NCBI GenBank assembly: GCA_963729215.1
Contig: CAVSND010000023.1
Span: 496,001-560,000, forward strand
Reading direction: 5' to 3'
DNA: 64,000 nucleotides
Origin: CAVQJU01 sp963729215
Lineage (GTDB): Bacteria > Acidobacteriota > Vicinamibacteria > Vicinamibacterales > CAVVIG01
In this document: in pieces, positions 7,130-15,760 of the stretch
Position numbering within the stretch: position 1 is the stretch's first letter
Layout of the letters: each line of letters opens with the position of its first letter
The notes under the pieces: model-generated
Databases searched by the model: none
What the model was told of the DNA's origin: nothing
The model's input: the letters and a program-made list of their open reading frames with translations, nothing else
Program-made: the position numbers and the translations under genes

Positions 7130-9678
7130 GGCCTGCAAACTTCGTGTTCTTCGCGTCTTCGTGATTACCTGTTAATCGCGTCACTGGGGAGTCAGGCGAA
7201 GGTGTGCCGATTGCACCCTGCTCGATTTCCGCGCGCCCGGTCCGCATTTTCCGGTAACGGCCTTCAGTCCAGGCCTTCAGCCCATCGTCGTAGTGCGGCG
7301 AGAGCACGTGGCCGGATTGTCCCACGGCCTCGAGAAACCGGCTGTCGTTGGCAGCAGACAGATCGACGATCTGCCGGTAGCCGGGGAGCGAGTGCTGCTC
7401 GAACGGGCGCGGCGCGAACACCGGCCCGACGTTAAGCGTGCTCCAATCGCCGCCGTGCGGTGCCGTGCGGCGGAGCAGGCGCCCGAGGACGGGCACGGTG
7501 TCGAGCGTGGAATGGGCAAACACCGCAGTGTGAACGTCTTCCCACCGCCACCGCGCCATATCGCTGCCCAGCCGCGACGAGAGTCCGTCGAGGCCTGCAT
7601 GCAGCGCCACGAGCGCCCGGTCGTCGCAGGTTTCCCGGGACGCCGTCCGCTCGTCGTCGCACCACGGGTTGTCAGCGGTGGCGAACGTGCGGGCGACGAA
7701 GCGTGAAACGTACGAACTGCGATCGAGCTCCTGGTAGCCTGCCGTGAGTTGCGGCCCAAGCTTGTCGAGGACGATGGCGGGAACAAGCTCGAAGTACCAC
7801 GCTTGAAATATCGCGGCTGCGGCGCTTTCACCGCGCGCGTCGCCGTTCCACCCCCGAAGCAGCGCCACGGCCTGCTGGTCACGGGCGTCTGCGGGGTGGA
7901 TCCGGGCGAGCAGAACCGGCAGCAGGGCCTGTGCGTGAAGGGAGACCGTGTCCGACTGCATCGCCGCGAAATCGTCGGCCTTCATCCCCGTTTTTCCCGC
8001 CAGCAAGTGGACGATGCGCTGCGCGCGGTACGGCTCAGTCCATTCGCCGTTGAGGGCGTACGGGTAATCGGGAGGCACCAGTTTTTCGTTGGCCGAGGCG
8101 ATGAAGTGCTCGGGGGGATCGAACGCGTGAGGCAGGTCTTCAAACGGAACCCAGCCGGTCCAGTCGGCCGCCCCTGTCCATCCTTCGCCCGGCGATGCCC
8201 CGCTTCCCCCGGCGCGAATGGGGAAACGCCCCGGCGCGTAATAGCCGATATGTCCGTCCACATCCGCGTAGACGAAGTTCTGCGCGGGTACGACGAAGTC
8301 CTCGAGCGCCGCGGTGAACTCGGCCCAGTTACGCGCCTGGTTCAGGTTCAGGAACGCCTGGATCGTCGTGTCTTCACGATCGAGCGCCGTCCATCTGAAC
8401 GCAAGCGGTTCGAGGGGAGCGGGGCGTGGCACCCGTGTGGACGCCGCGTTGTTGGCGTTGATCGCGTCCGAGATCAGAGGTCCGTGTCGCGAAACCCGGA
8501 CGTTGACGGTAACGGGCGCGGCGCCTTTGACCGTGATGCTTTCTGTGACGAGCTGCAATGGCTCCAGGGCGCCGCGAAACTCGGCGCGTGTGCCGGTTGG
8601 ATCGAGGTGTTCGCGAAAGAGATCCTGGACGTCGCCCATGACGTTGGTTTCGCCCCAGGCGATGTACCGGTTGCGGCCGATTGCGATCGCCGGCGTGCCG
8701 GGGAGCGTGGCGCCGATGACGTCGAAGTCGCCCGCGGACAGATGCGCGAGGTACCAGAGCGAAGGAATCTGCGCGCCAAGATGCGGGTCGTTGGCCAGCA
8801 GCGGTTTGCCCGACGCCGTCATCGTGCCGTCGACGACCCAGTTGTTGGATCCCAAGGCGTCGCCGGTGCCCGGCAGGGGAGTGGATGCGAAGGCCTCGAG
8901 CCATGATGACGAGGACTGAGGCTCCTGCAGCCTGGCCAGTTCAGGAGCGCCATCGCGAGGCGGAAAGCCGCGTGCCGTCCGCTTCGCCTTCGACTGTCAT
9001 CCATGGCATGTCGCGTGCGCTGAGAATCGTCAGGCCGCCGTCCGGGTACGGCGGGAGCAATTCAGCGGTTTTGTCGGCGCCGACTCGCTGGAGCAGGTCG
9101 TGGCGCAGCAACTCGAGCGAGTAATTCTTACTGAGGTCCCACGCCATCATCTTGACCCAGGCGAGCACGTCCGGCCCGCTCCATGGCTCCGGCTCGAATC
9201 GCAGCACCGTGAACTCCAGCGGGAGCTGGCGCCCGTGGTGGGTCGATATGAACGCGTTGACGCCGGCGACGTAGGTGTCGATGTCGGCCCGGGTCTGAGG
9301 CGGCAGCGCGTCCCAGGCCGATCGCGCCGCACGGCCCGTGCCGACCGTTCGAAGGAATCGATCCGTCGCCAGCGTGGCCGTGCCGAACACTTCAGACAAC
9401 CGGCCCTGGCCGACGCGGCGCTGGAACTCCATCTGCCACAGACGATCCTGGGCGTGCGCGTAGCCGAGTCCGAAGAACGTGTCGAGCCTGCTCGCGGCGA
9501 AGACGTGCGTCACCGCGTCCCGGTCGCGGACGATGTCCACGGGGCCCGAGATGCCGGTTACGGCGACCGTTCCCTCGAGTTGGGGAAGCGACGCGCGAAG
9601 GAAGACGTACGCGGACGCGCTCGCCAGCAGGATCAGGACGAAGAGGATGCCAAGGCCCGCCAGCAAACGGCGCCGCAT
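7116..9678 (-). CDS. Penicillin acylase family protein (frame-interrupted)
   Basis: An Ntn-hydrolase precursor of ~850 residues. The first part (from 9678) has a membrane/signal segment and GISGPVDIVRDRDAVTHVFA, GYAHAQDRLWQMEFQRR, typical of the alpha chain. The beta chain begins at the self-cleavage site TGDALGSNNW, with Ser as the new N-terminal nucleophile, and continues with KPLLANDPHLG and GQSGHVLSPHYDD. The two parts are in different frames. One extra base between 8944 and 8999 restores one protein, with PELARLQEPQSSSSW as linker. The C-terminus is extended by NHEDAKNTKFAGLRIG from a repeat (7135-7178). The substrate could be an amide or acyl-homoserine lactone; not decidable. Confidence 0.8.
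7135..7178 (-). repeat. ACGAAG short repeat at the 3' end of the acylase gene
   Basis: On the minus strand the end of the gene reads TCACGAAG, ACGCGAAG, AACACGAAG in series. It is translated as HEDAKNTK, a tail not typical of the family. A similar repeat forms the tail HHEGTKNIE of the glycosyltransferase ending at 11726. Confidence 0.5.
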
Positions 9679-9708
9679 GGTTCAAATGATATACGTTGAT
9701 GTACGTTG

Positions 9709-10641
9709 ATGAGGTTTATGACGGTGATGCCGGGGGCCACCGAACCCTCGCTGAAGCCCACGCTCGATCGTCTCTACGCGGACTACAACCACGCGGACTC
9801 GGCGACCGATCCAATCCAGATCGTCCGCCGGTTCACGCGGCCGGATGACAGAGAAGTCGTCGCGTTCTGTGCCGCCGCCCTCGCATTTGGCCGCGTCGCG
9901 AGCGTTCTGCAATCGATCGAGCGGCTCGTGGCGATCATGGGTGGCCGGCCCGCCGCCTACGTTCGGCAGTTCGAGCCGAAACGGGACGCCGCCGCGTTCG
10001 CGGGGCTCGTCCACCGGTGGATCCGTGAGCGCGACCTGGTCGCCCTTTTATGGCTGCTCCGGCAGATGCTCGATCGGGCAGGCACGATCGAAGCGTTTTT
10101 TCTCGAGGGCTACGACGACACAGCGGCCGACATCGAAGGGGCGCTCGACAGTTTTTCAGCAAGGGCGATGGCGCTCGATCTCACTGCTGCATATGGGCGC
10201 GCCGGGCGGGCATCGGCCCGGCCGCGCGGCGTAGCGTACTTCTTTCCGCGACCTTCGAAAGGCAGCGCCTGCAAGCGCCTCAACCTGTTTCTCCGGTGGA
10301 TGGTACGGCGGGACGCGCTGGACCTTGGCGTCTGGACGCGCGTATCCGCCGCAAAGCTCGTCGTGCCGCTCGACACGCACGTCATCCGCGTCGGGCGCTG
10401 CCTGCAGCTGACGCGATATACGAGCCCGGGCTGGAAGATGGCGCGTGACATTACCGCGTCCTTGAAGCTGATCGATCCTCGCGACCCCGTTCGCTACGAC
10501 TTCTCGCTCTGCCACCTCGGCATGATGAACGCCTGCGGCTTCAGCCGCCCGCAGGCTGATGCGCAGTGTCCTCTTCGTGGGGCCTGCCGGCCAGCCGTGC
10601 GTAAACGGCGGCCGTCCCGGCGATCATCCGCTCGACGGTGA
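9709..10641 (+). CDS. TIGR02757 (DUF2400) family protein
   Basis: About 310 residues. DPIQIVRRFTRPDDREVVAF near the start, FFPRPSKGSACKRLNLFLRWMVR in the middle, DLGVWTRVSAAKLVVPLDTHV and the closing CPLRGAC are the marks I know for this family of unknown function, which is common in Bacteroidetes and Acidobacteria. The conserved K-R-L-N-L-F-L-R-W-M region and late cysteines suggest a helix-hairpin-helix DNA glycosylase-like fold; this is an inference. Several starts are possible (TTG 9706, ATG 9709, ATG 9718). A 10-base direct repeat (TACGTTGATG) covers the promoter side. Its last 101 bp overlap the convergent gene. Confidence 0.75.
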   Translation: MRFMTVMPGATEPSLKPTLDRLYADYNHADSATDPIQIVRRFTRPDDREVVAFCAAALAFGRVASVLQSIERLVAIMGGRPAAYVRQFEPKRDAAAFAGLVHRWIRERDLVALLWLLRQMLDRAGTIEAFFLEGYDDTAADIEGALDSFSARAMALDLTAAYGRAGRASARPRGVAYFFPRPSKGSACKRLNLFLRWMVRRDALDLGVWTRVSAAKLVVPLDTHVIRVGRCLQLTRYTSPGWKMARDITASLKLIDPRDPVRYDFSLCHLGMMNACGFSRPQADAQCPLRGACRPAVRKRRPSRRSSARR

Positions 10642-11671
10642 AGCTCGCTTCTACCCGCGCGCGGCCGGCGTCTCCCATCCGTTCCCGTCCGGCGTGATCG
10701 TTTAGCAGTTCCAGAATCGCCTGCGCCATCGCCGCGTGATCGCGCGGTGCCACGAGCTTCCCTGTCACCCCATCGTCCACGACCTCGGGAATACCGCCGG
10801 TCCTCGTGGCGACGATCGCCTTTCCGCAGGCCATGGCGTCGAGCAGCGCGGTGCCGAGGCCCTCGGTGACCGAGCTCATGGCGAACAGGTCAAAGCTCTT
10901 CAGGCACCCGAGCACATCCGTGCGGAATCCTGGCAGGAACACGTGCTTCTCGAGGCGGTACTCGCGCACCTGGCGTTCGAGCATCTCCCGCAATTCGCCT
11001 TCGCCGAGTATCAGAAAGCGGACGTCGGGCATCCGTTGCACGACGAGGCGGGCGGCCTCGATCAGGTGGCGCTGGCCCTTGTGCGGAACCAGGGCGGCGA
11101 TATTGCCGACCACGGGCGCGTTGTGAGGCAGCCAGAACGCCTCGTGCACGTTGACGGGCGGCGCGGCGCGCACGTGGTCGATGTCGATGCCTTCGTGCAC
11201 CGTGACGGTGCGCTCGGCCGGCACGCCGTCCGCGACGAGCATCTGGCGGATCGCCTCCGAGGCGCAGATGAAGCAGTCCACCTGGCGATGCTTCCATCGC
11301 GAGAACGAGTTCTGGCGGAGGTGAAAATCGACGCGCCGGGATGCCACGAGCACGGGGCTCTGCGCCGCTCCTCCCAGCGAGAGCGCGAGCGACGCCATGG
11401 CGACGCCGTGAGCGTCGTGGGCGTGGACGACTTCAGGTCTCAGCCGTTTCACCAGGCGGGCCAGCCGCCACGCGGCCGACAGATCCAGCTCCGCGCGCGG
11501 CGCGAGCGGGATGAGCTCGAGGCCTTCCGCGGCGCGCCGCCGCAGCTCGCCGTCGGGATGCGCGACCAGCGCCGCGCGATGCCCGATTTCCCTCAGGCCG
11601 TTGACCGTGAGCAGGACCTGGTTCTGGCCGCCGCGCCACGTCCGAGCGGTATCGATGTGAAGCGAGAACAT
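10541..11671 (-). CDS. Glycosyltransferase, GT4 family
   Basis: A 376-residue GT-B fold enzyme. It has the N-terminal glycine-rich turn ARTWRGGQNQ, VVHAHDAHGVAMA, then the nucleotide-sugar domain with NIAALVPHKGQRHLIEAA, the EG/SSVTEGLGTALLDAMACGKAIV motif (E-x7-E type) and ATRTGGIPEVVDDG. It probably adds a sugar to a lipid carrier or lipopolysaccharide core on the cytoplasmic face. It lies downstream of a GT2 gene in the same direction, separated by an inverted repeat, so a shared lipopolysaccharide or glycolipid pathway is likely. The acceptor is unknown. Confidence 0.85.
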   Translation of the reverse strand: MFSLHIDTARTWRGGQNQVLLTVNGLREIGHRAALVAHPDGELRRRAAEGLELIPLAPRAELDLSAAWRLARLVKRLRPEVVHAHDAHGVAMASLALSLGGAAQSPVLVASRRVDFHLRQNSFSRWKHRQVDCFICASEAIRQMLVADGVPAERTVTVHEGIDIDHVRAAPPVNVHEAFWLPHNAPVVGNIAALVPHKGQRHLIEAARLVVQRMPDVRFLILGEGELREMLERQVREYRLEKHVFLPGFRTDVLGCLKSFDLFAMSSVTEGLGTALLDAMACGKAIVATRTGGIPEVVDDGVTGKLVAPRDHAAMAQAILELLNDHAGRERMGDAGRARVEASFTVERMIAGTAAVYARLAGRPHEEDTAHQPAGG

Positions 11672-11691
11672 ATCCGGCAGCTGTGTATCAC

Positions 11692-11757
11692 GAAGCGGCG
11701 AAGGACACGAAGGAAAACCTTCGAGTCACTCGATGTTCTTCGTGCCTTCGTGATGAA
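11692..11757 (-). repeat. Inverted ACGAAG/CTTCGTG repeat between two glycosyltransferases
   Basis: On the minus strand TCACGAAGGCACGAAG is followed, after ~25 bases, by CTTCGTGTCC and CTTCGCCGCTTCGTGA. The arms are degenerate copies of the same short unit in opposite directions. They form the end of the GT2 coding region and the whole gap to the GT4 gene. Confidence 0.6.
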
Positions 11758-12508
11758 GGGCTTCGACGGTGCGGAGTTCCCAGAGTTTCGCGAATTTCAG
11801 GAATACGTAATACGCGTTCATCGCCGAGATGACAAACCCCGGCACGCCGTCGGTGATACCGCCTTTGAGCAGGTAGTTGCGCAGGAAGGCCAGGGGCGGG
11901 TGGCCGGCGATCTGCAGCCAGCCGGCGCGGCGGCCATCCTCGTGCATCTGCCGTGCGGCGTACGTCGTGTAGCGATCGATCGTTTCCATGTGATCGGCGA
12001 TGTCGCGGTACGCGAAGTGCTGCAGCTCTTCGCGAAGCCGGCCGACCTGGCCGTCGACGCTCAAGGATTCGTGCACGTAACGTCCGGTCCACCGTGCTGC
12101 CCGCCGATCGTAGAGTCGCAGCTGCGGATCGGGATACCAGTCGGTCGTCCGGATCCAGCGTCCAAGGTGACGGGTGACGCGCGGGATGTGAAACGCCTTG
12201 TCGCCGGGGTCCTGCCGCAGGGTGCGCTGAATTTCGGCCGCCAGCGCGGGCGTCACGCGTTCGTCGGCGTCGAGCGAGAGAATCCAGTCGTGGCTTGCCA
12301 GGGAGGCCGCGTAATTCTTCTGCGCCGGGTAGCCGGGCCACTCGCGAACCACCACGCGGTCGGTGTACCGCCGCGCGATCGCCACCGTGTCGTCCGTGCT
12401 TTCCGAGTCCACGACGATCAGTTCGTCCGCCCAGGACGCCGACGCCAGCGCGTCCCCGATGTCCGGCGCTTCGTTTCTGGTGATCACGGTGACCGAAATC
12501 TTCGGCAC
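11726..12508 (-). CDS. Glycosyltransferase, GT2 family (WaaE/KdtX type)
   Basis: A 260-residue GT-A fold enzyme. VTVITRNEAPDIGDALAS opens the sugar-nucleotide domain, VDSESTDDTVAIARR follows, and ILSLDADERVT is the DxD metal motif. The later LRLYDRRAARWTGRYVHESL is typical of lipopolysaccharide-core beta-glycosyltransferases (WaaE-like). The C-terminal membrane-near segment ends AMNAYYVFLKFAKLWEL. The final HHEGTKNIE comes from the adjoining short repeat. It is the first gene of the pair with the GT4 enzyme. Confidence 0.85.
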   Translation of the reverse strand: MPKISVTVITRNEAPDIGDALASASWADELIVVDSESTDDTVAIARRYTDRVVVREWPGYPAQKNYAASLASHDWILSLDADERVTPALAAEIQRTLRQDPGDKAFHIPRVTRHLGRWIRTTDWYPDPQLRLYDRRAARWTGRYVHESLSVDGQVGRLREELQHFAYRDIADHMETIDRYTTYAARQMHEDGRRAGWLQIAGHPPLAFLRNYLLKGGITDGVPGFVISAMNAYYVFLKFAKLWELRTVEALHHEGTKNIE

Positions 12509-12523
12509 GAGGGGAGTCTAACA

Positions 12524-12602
12524 CTCGTGGCTCGTGGCTCGTGGCTCGTGGCTCGTGGCTCGTGGCGCCTGGGGCCTTTACGTTTTCCGCTTTTCGTTCT
12601 AC
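12524..12602 (+). repeat. Heptamer array (CTCGTGG)6 with a second TTTACG-type array
   Basis: Six perfect CTCGTGG units run from 12524 to 12565, followed by CGCCTGG and then a second degenerate heptamer set (TTTACGT, TTTCCGC, TTTTCGT, TCTACGG). It fills the space between the divergent GT2 gene and pyrE. The same CTCGTGG unit recurs at 20563-20590 and, reversed, at 15710-15758. Confidence 0.85.
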
Positions 12603-12612
12603 GGTTGTGGAC

Positions 12613-13191
12613 GTGACCCGCGATCAACTTCTCGATCTATACCGGCGGTCTGGTGCGCTGCTCGAAGGCCATTTCCGCCTGACCTCCGGCTTGCACAGCC
12701 CGGGCTTTATGCAGTGCGCTCTCGTCCTTCAACACCCGGAGCATGCCGAAATGCTCGGCCGGGCCATCGCGGATCTCTCGCGCGGCCTGAATCCCACCGT
12801 CGTTCTGTCGCCGGCTCTCGGCGGCGTCGTCATCGGGCAGGAGGTTGGACGCGCGCTTGGCGTCCGCGCGATCTTCGCCGAACGGCAGGACGGAGCGCTC
12901 GCACTACGGCGCGGTTTCACGCTGGCCCCGAGCGACCGCGTGCTGGTCGTGGAAGACGTGCTGACAACCGGCGGATCCACGCGCGAAACCATGCAGGTGG
13001 CCAGAGCTGCCGGTGGGCAGGTGGTGGGCGCGGCCACGATCGTCAACCGGAGCGGAACCGTCCCGCAGCTCGACGTGCCATTCGTCGCGCTCCTCGAGGT
13101 CGCGTTGCCCACGTACGAGCCGTCCGAATGTCCGCTCTGCGCAAAGGGGCTGCCCGTCGTGAAGCCGGGTTCACGACAGGTCACGGTGTGA
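12613..13191 (+). CDS. pyrE: Orotate phosphoribosyltransferase
   Basis: Makes OMP from orotate and PRPP. The 192-residue product has RSGALLEGHFRLTSGLHSP, GGVVIGQEVGRALGVRAIFAE and the PRPP loop RVLVVEDVLTTGGSTRET, all standard for PyrE, and CPLCAKGLPVVKPGS at the end as in the longer form. The frame is open upstream through the heptamer array, but that would add repeat-coded residues. The GTG at 12613 (or 12607) gives the normal N-terminus VTRDQLLDLYRRSGA. It abuts truA directly. Confidence 0.92.
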   Translation: MTRDQLLDLYRRSGALLEGHFRLTSGLHSPGFMQCALVLQHPEHAEMLGRAIADLSRGLNPTVVLSPALGGVVIGQEVGRALGVRAIFAERQDGALALRRGFTLAPSDRVLVVEDVLTTGGSTRETMQVARAAGGQVVGAATIVNRSGTVPQLDVPFVALLEVALPTYEPSECPLCAKGLPVVKPGSRQVTV

Positions 13192-13983
13192 GTGCCGTCC
13201 TTCAAAATCACCATCGCGTATGACGGCGGCCGCTTTGTCGGCTGGCAGCGGCAGATCAACGGACCGTCCGTTCAGGGGCTGATCGAAGAGGCGCTCCGGG
13301 AGCTGGACGAAGACGAGGTGCCCGTTGCGGGCGCGGGGCGAACCGACGCCGGCGTCCACGCGCTCGGCCAGGTGGCCAGCTTTACCCTGCGCCGCGTCAT
13401 CACCGCCGAGGTCCTCAGGCGCGCGCTGAACTCCCGCTTGCCGGACGAGGTGCGAGTCGTGTCGGCCGAGGAAGTGCCGGCGTCGTTTCATGCCAGGTTC
13501 ATCGTCAGCAGGAAAACCTACCGCTATCGCATCTGGAACGCCGACGTGCTCAACCCATTCGAGCGGGAGTACGCGTGGCACGTGCGCGCTCCGCTCGACA
13601 TCGACGCCATGCAGGCGGCGGCGCGATTGCTCGAGGGACGGCATGATTTTGCGGCGTTTCAAGCCGCGGACGGCACCCAGCTGACGACGGAGCGCGAGAT
13701 TTTCACGTCGTGCCTGGTCGCGCGAGACGATGAGCCCGGCGCGGCGCTCAGCCCGTCGGCGCGCCTGATCACCTACGAGATTTCCGGAAGCGGCTTCCTG
13801 CGGCACATGGTTCGCGCGATCGCCGGCACCCTTGTGGAAATCGGGTGCGGCCGCCACGGCGTCGAGTGGTTGAGCGAGGTGCTCGCGGGCCGCGATCGGA
13901 CGCGGGCCGGCCCGACCGCACCCGCTCACGGGCTGTTTCTCGTGCGCGTCGATTACACGGACCGTCAAACCGGCGAAGGCTGA
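13192..13983 (+). CDS. truA: tRNA pseudouridine(38-40) synthase
   Basis: Isomerises uridines in the anticodon arm of tRNA. The 263-residue protein has FKITIAYDGGRFVGWQRQ, the catalytic aspartate in GAGRTDAGVHALGQVASF, and the closing GSGFLRHMVRAIAGTLVEIG. It starts at GTG on the base after the pyrE stop. Length is normal. The gene's stop leads straight into a three-unit GACTGCA heptamer repeat. Confidence 0.95.
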   Translation: MPSFKITIAYDGGRFVGWQRQINGPSVQGLIEEALRELDEDEVPVAGAGRTDAGVHALGQVASFTLRRVITAEVLRRALNSRLPDEVRVVSAEEVPASFHARFIVSRKTYRYRIWNADVLNPFEREYAWHVRAPLDIDAMQAAARLLEGRHDFAAFQAADGTQLTTEREIFTSCLVARDDEPGAALSPSARLITYEISGSGFLRHMVRAIAGTLVEIGCGRHGVEWLSEVLAGRDRTRAGPTAPAHGLFLVRVDYTDRQTGEG

Positions 13984-14002
13984 CTGCAGACTGCGGACTG
14001 AT
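13982..14002 (+). repeat. Three-unit heptamer repeat between truA and uppS
   Basis: GACTGCA, GACTGCG, GACTGAT run without gaps from the truA stop codon. A TACAAT sequence at 14005-14010 follows and might serve as a -10 box. Confidence 0.55.
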
Positions 14003-14037
14003 AGGCTACAATTTGCCTTTGCGACGAAGGACACCGC

Positions 14038-14838
14038 ATGTCGCTTGAACAGCTCCTGGCGTGGATTCCGCCCGGGTCGTCCGACGCGTCGCTGGCGCGC
14101 CTGGTCAACTTCGAACAGCTGCCGGCGCATGTCGCGGTCATCATGGACGGCAACGGCCGTTGGGCGGCGCAGCGTCATCTGCCGCGCGTCGAAGGCCATC
14201 GTGCCGGCATCGAATCGGTCCGCGACGTGGTGGAAACCTCGGCGCGCCTCGGGATCGACGTCCTGACCCTCTACGCGTTTTCGATCGAGAACTGGAAGCG
14301 GCCGCGTGCCGAAGTGAACACGCTGATGACGCTGCTCAAGCGTTACCTCCGGCTCGAACTCGAGACGCTCCTTCGCAACAACATCAGATTCCACGTCATC
14401 GGCCGCATCGAAGAGTTGCCGCCCGATGTACAGGACGAGCTTCAGGCCGCCGTCCGCCGGACGTCGACCAACACGGGCATGCGCTTCAACATCGCGCTGA
14501 ACTACGGCGGCCGCGCCGAGATCGTCGATGCCGCCCGCCGCGCCATGGCCTCGGGGATTGCGCCGGCCGAACTCGACGAGCGGCGGTTCGGCGAGTTCCT
14601 CTACACGGGGGGACAGCCCGACCCGGACCTGCTGATTCGTACGAGCGGCGAGATGCGGGTCAGCAACTTCCTGCTCTGGCAGATCGCGTACGCCGAGATC
14701 TGGGTGACCGACACGTTCTGGCCTGACTTCCGCTGCCGTCACCTGCTCGAAGCCATCCTCGCTTATCAAAAACGCGACAGACGGTACGGCGGGATCAAAG
14801 GATCGCCGGCCGCCCCGGTCGCGCTCGGCGCGAAGTGA
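14038..14838 (+). CDS. uppS: Undecaprenyl diphosphate synthase (isoprenyl transferase)
   Basis: Makes the C55 lipid carrier for wall and outer-membrane sugars. The 266-residue cis-prenyltransferase has HVAVIMDGNGRWAAQR with the catalytic Asp, GHRAGIESVRDVVE, TLYAFSIENWKRP, and the C-terminal DLLIRTSGEMRVSNFLLWQ and YAEIWVTDTFWPDF. There is a ~35-residue extension before the first motif. It begins the uppS-cdsA-dxr-rseP order found in many bacteria. Confidence 0.95.
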   Translation: MSLEQLLAWIPPGSSDASLARLVNFEQLPAHVAVIMDGNGRWAAQRHLPRVEGHRAGIESVRDVVETSARLGIDVLTLYAFSIENWKRPRAEVNTLMTLLKRYLRLELETLLRNNIRFHVIGRIEELPPDVQDELQAAVRRTSTNTGMRFNIALNYGGRAEIVDAARRAMASGIAPAELDERRFGEFLYTGGQPDPDLLIRTSGEMRVSNFLLWQIAYAEIWVTDTFWPDFRCRHLLEAILAYQKRDRRYGGIKGSPAAPVALGAK

Positions 14839-14896
14839 CCCGCACGGCCAGGTAGCGGGCAAGGGCCATGAACAAAAGCCAGGGGCAAACGCGAGA

Positions 14897-15709
14897 ATGA
14901 CGCGTGTACTGAGCGGCGCCGCGCTGGTGGTCGTCGCCGTTTCCGTGGTCTGGCTGGCGCCGCCGGCCCTGTTCTTTGTCGTCGCCGAGATTCTCCTGTT
15001 GCTGGCCTTCGTCGAGTACCGGCGGCTGGCGGAGGCCGTCGGCTTGCCGGTGCCCGCAATCGCGGGCGGCATCGCCACCCTGGCTGCGTCGATTGGCGTG
15101 TCGTCCTGGCGCTGGATCGACGACACCGTCGTCGGCATGGCCGTGGCGCTCGACGCCGCGCTGATGTCGGCGATGATCGTGCTCGCCGCGCTCGCACTGG
15201 CCTCGTGGCGCGGCGATCGCGACGCGATCGGACGGGCGTCGGCGGCCACGTTTCCGCTGCTCTATCTCGGCCTGCCCGTCGGCGCGCTGATCGCCATCCG
15301 CCAGATGAAGGGACCGCAGGGACTGTTTCTGCTGATGCTGACCGTCATGGTGAGCGACACCTCGCAGTACTACACGGGCCGGCTGTTCGGCCGCCATCCG
15401 CTGGCGCCGGCGGTGAGCCCGAAAAAGACGATTGAGGGTGCTGTCGGCGGTTTTGTGTTCGGCACGCTAGCGATGGCCGCGCTCGGGCACTGGTGGCTGC
15501 CCGACGTACCCGTGCCCGTCAGGATGGCGCTTGGCGCGGCGGTCGTCGCGCTCGGCATCGTCGGCGATCTGTTCGAGTCGATGCTGAAACGGAGCGCGGG
15601 CGTCAAGGACAGTTCCACGTTGATTCCCGGCCATGGCGGCGTGCTCGATCGCATTGACGCGCTGCTCTTCGCCGCGCCCGTGTATTACATCGTGGTCAAG
15701 TATGTCTAG
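14897..15709 (+). CDS. cdsA: Phosphatidate cytidylyltransferase
   Basis: Forms CDP-diacylglycerol for phospholipid synthesis. The 270-residue membrane protein has about seven hydrophobic segments. The catalytic C-terminal half reads SDTSQYYTGRLFGRHPLAP, SPKKTIEGAVGG, GIVGDLFESMLKRSAGVKD and IPGHGGVLDRIDALL, the CdsA signature. The ATG at 14897 follows a GAGA-rich site. The stop codon runs directly into a heptamer repeat that fills the space before dxr. Confidence 0.94.
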   Translation: MTRVLSGAALVVVAVSVVWLAPPALFFVVAEILLLLAFVEYRRLAEAVGLPVPAIAGGIATLAASIGVSSWRWIDDTVVGMAVALDAALMSAMIVLAALALASWRGDRDAIGRASAATFPLLYLGLPVGALIAIRQMKGPQGLFLLMLTVMVSDTSQYYTGRLFGRHPLAPAVSPKKTIEGAVGGFVFGTLAMAALGHWWLPDVPVPVRMALGAAVVALGIVGDLFESMLKRSAGVKDSSTLIPGHGGVLDRIDALLFAAPVYYIVVKYV

Positions 15710-15758
15710 CCACGAGCCACGGACTACGGGCCCCAGCGAGCCACGAGCCCCGAGCCAC
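15710..15758 (+). repeat. Seven consecutive heptamers between cdsA and dxr
   Basis: CCACGAG, CCACGGA, CTACGGG, CCCCAGC, GAGCCAC, GAGCCCC, GAGCCAC follow each other exactly, filling the whole gap from the cdsA stop to the first dxr codon. It is the reverse complement of the CTCGTGG unit at 12524 and 20563. No ribosome-binding site remains. Confidence 0.85.
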
Positions 15759-15760
15759 GA

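Noticed and set aside
12524..12565. CRISPR array
   Set aside because: The six CTCGTGG copies are directly tandem with no spacers, and no cas gene is near.
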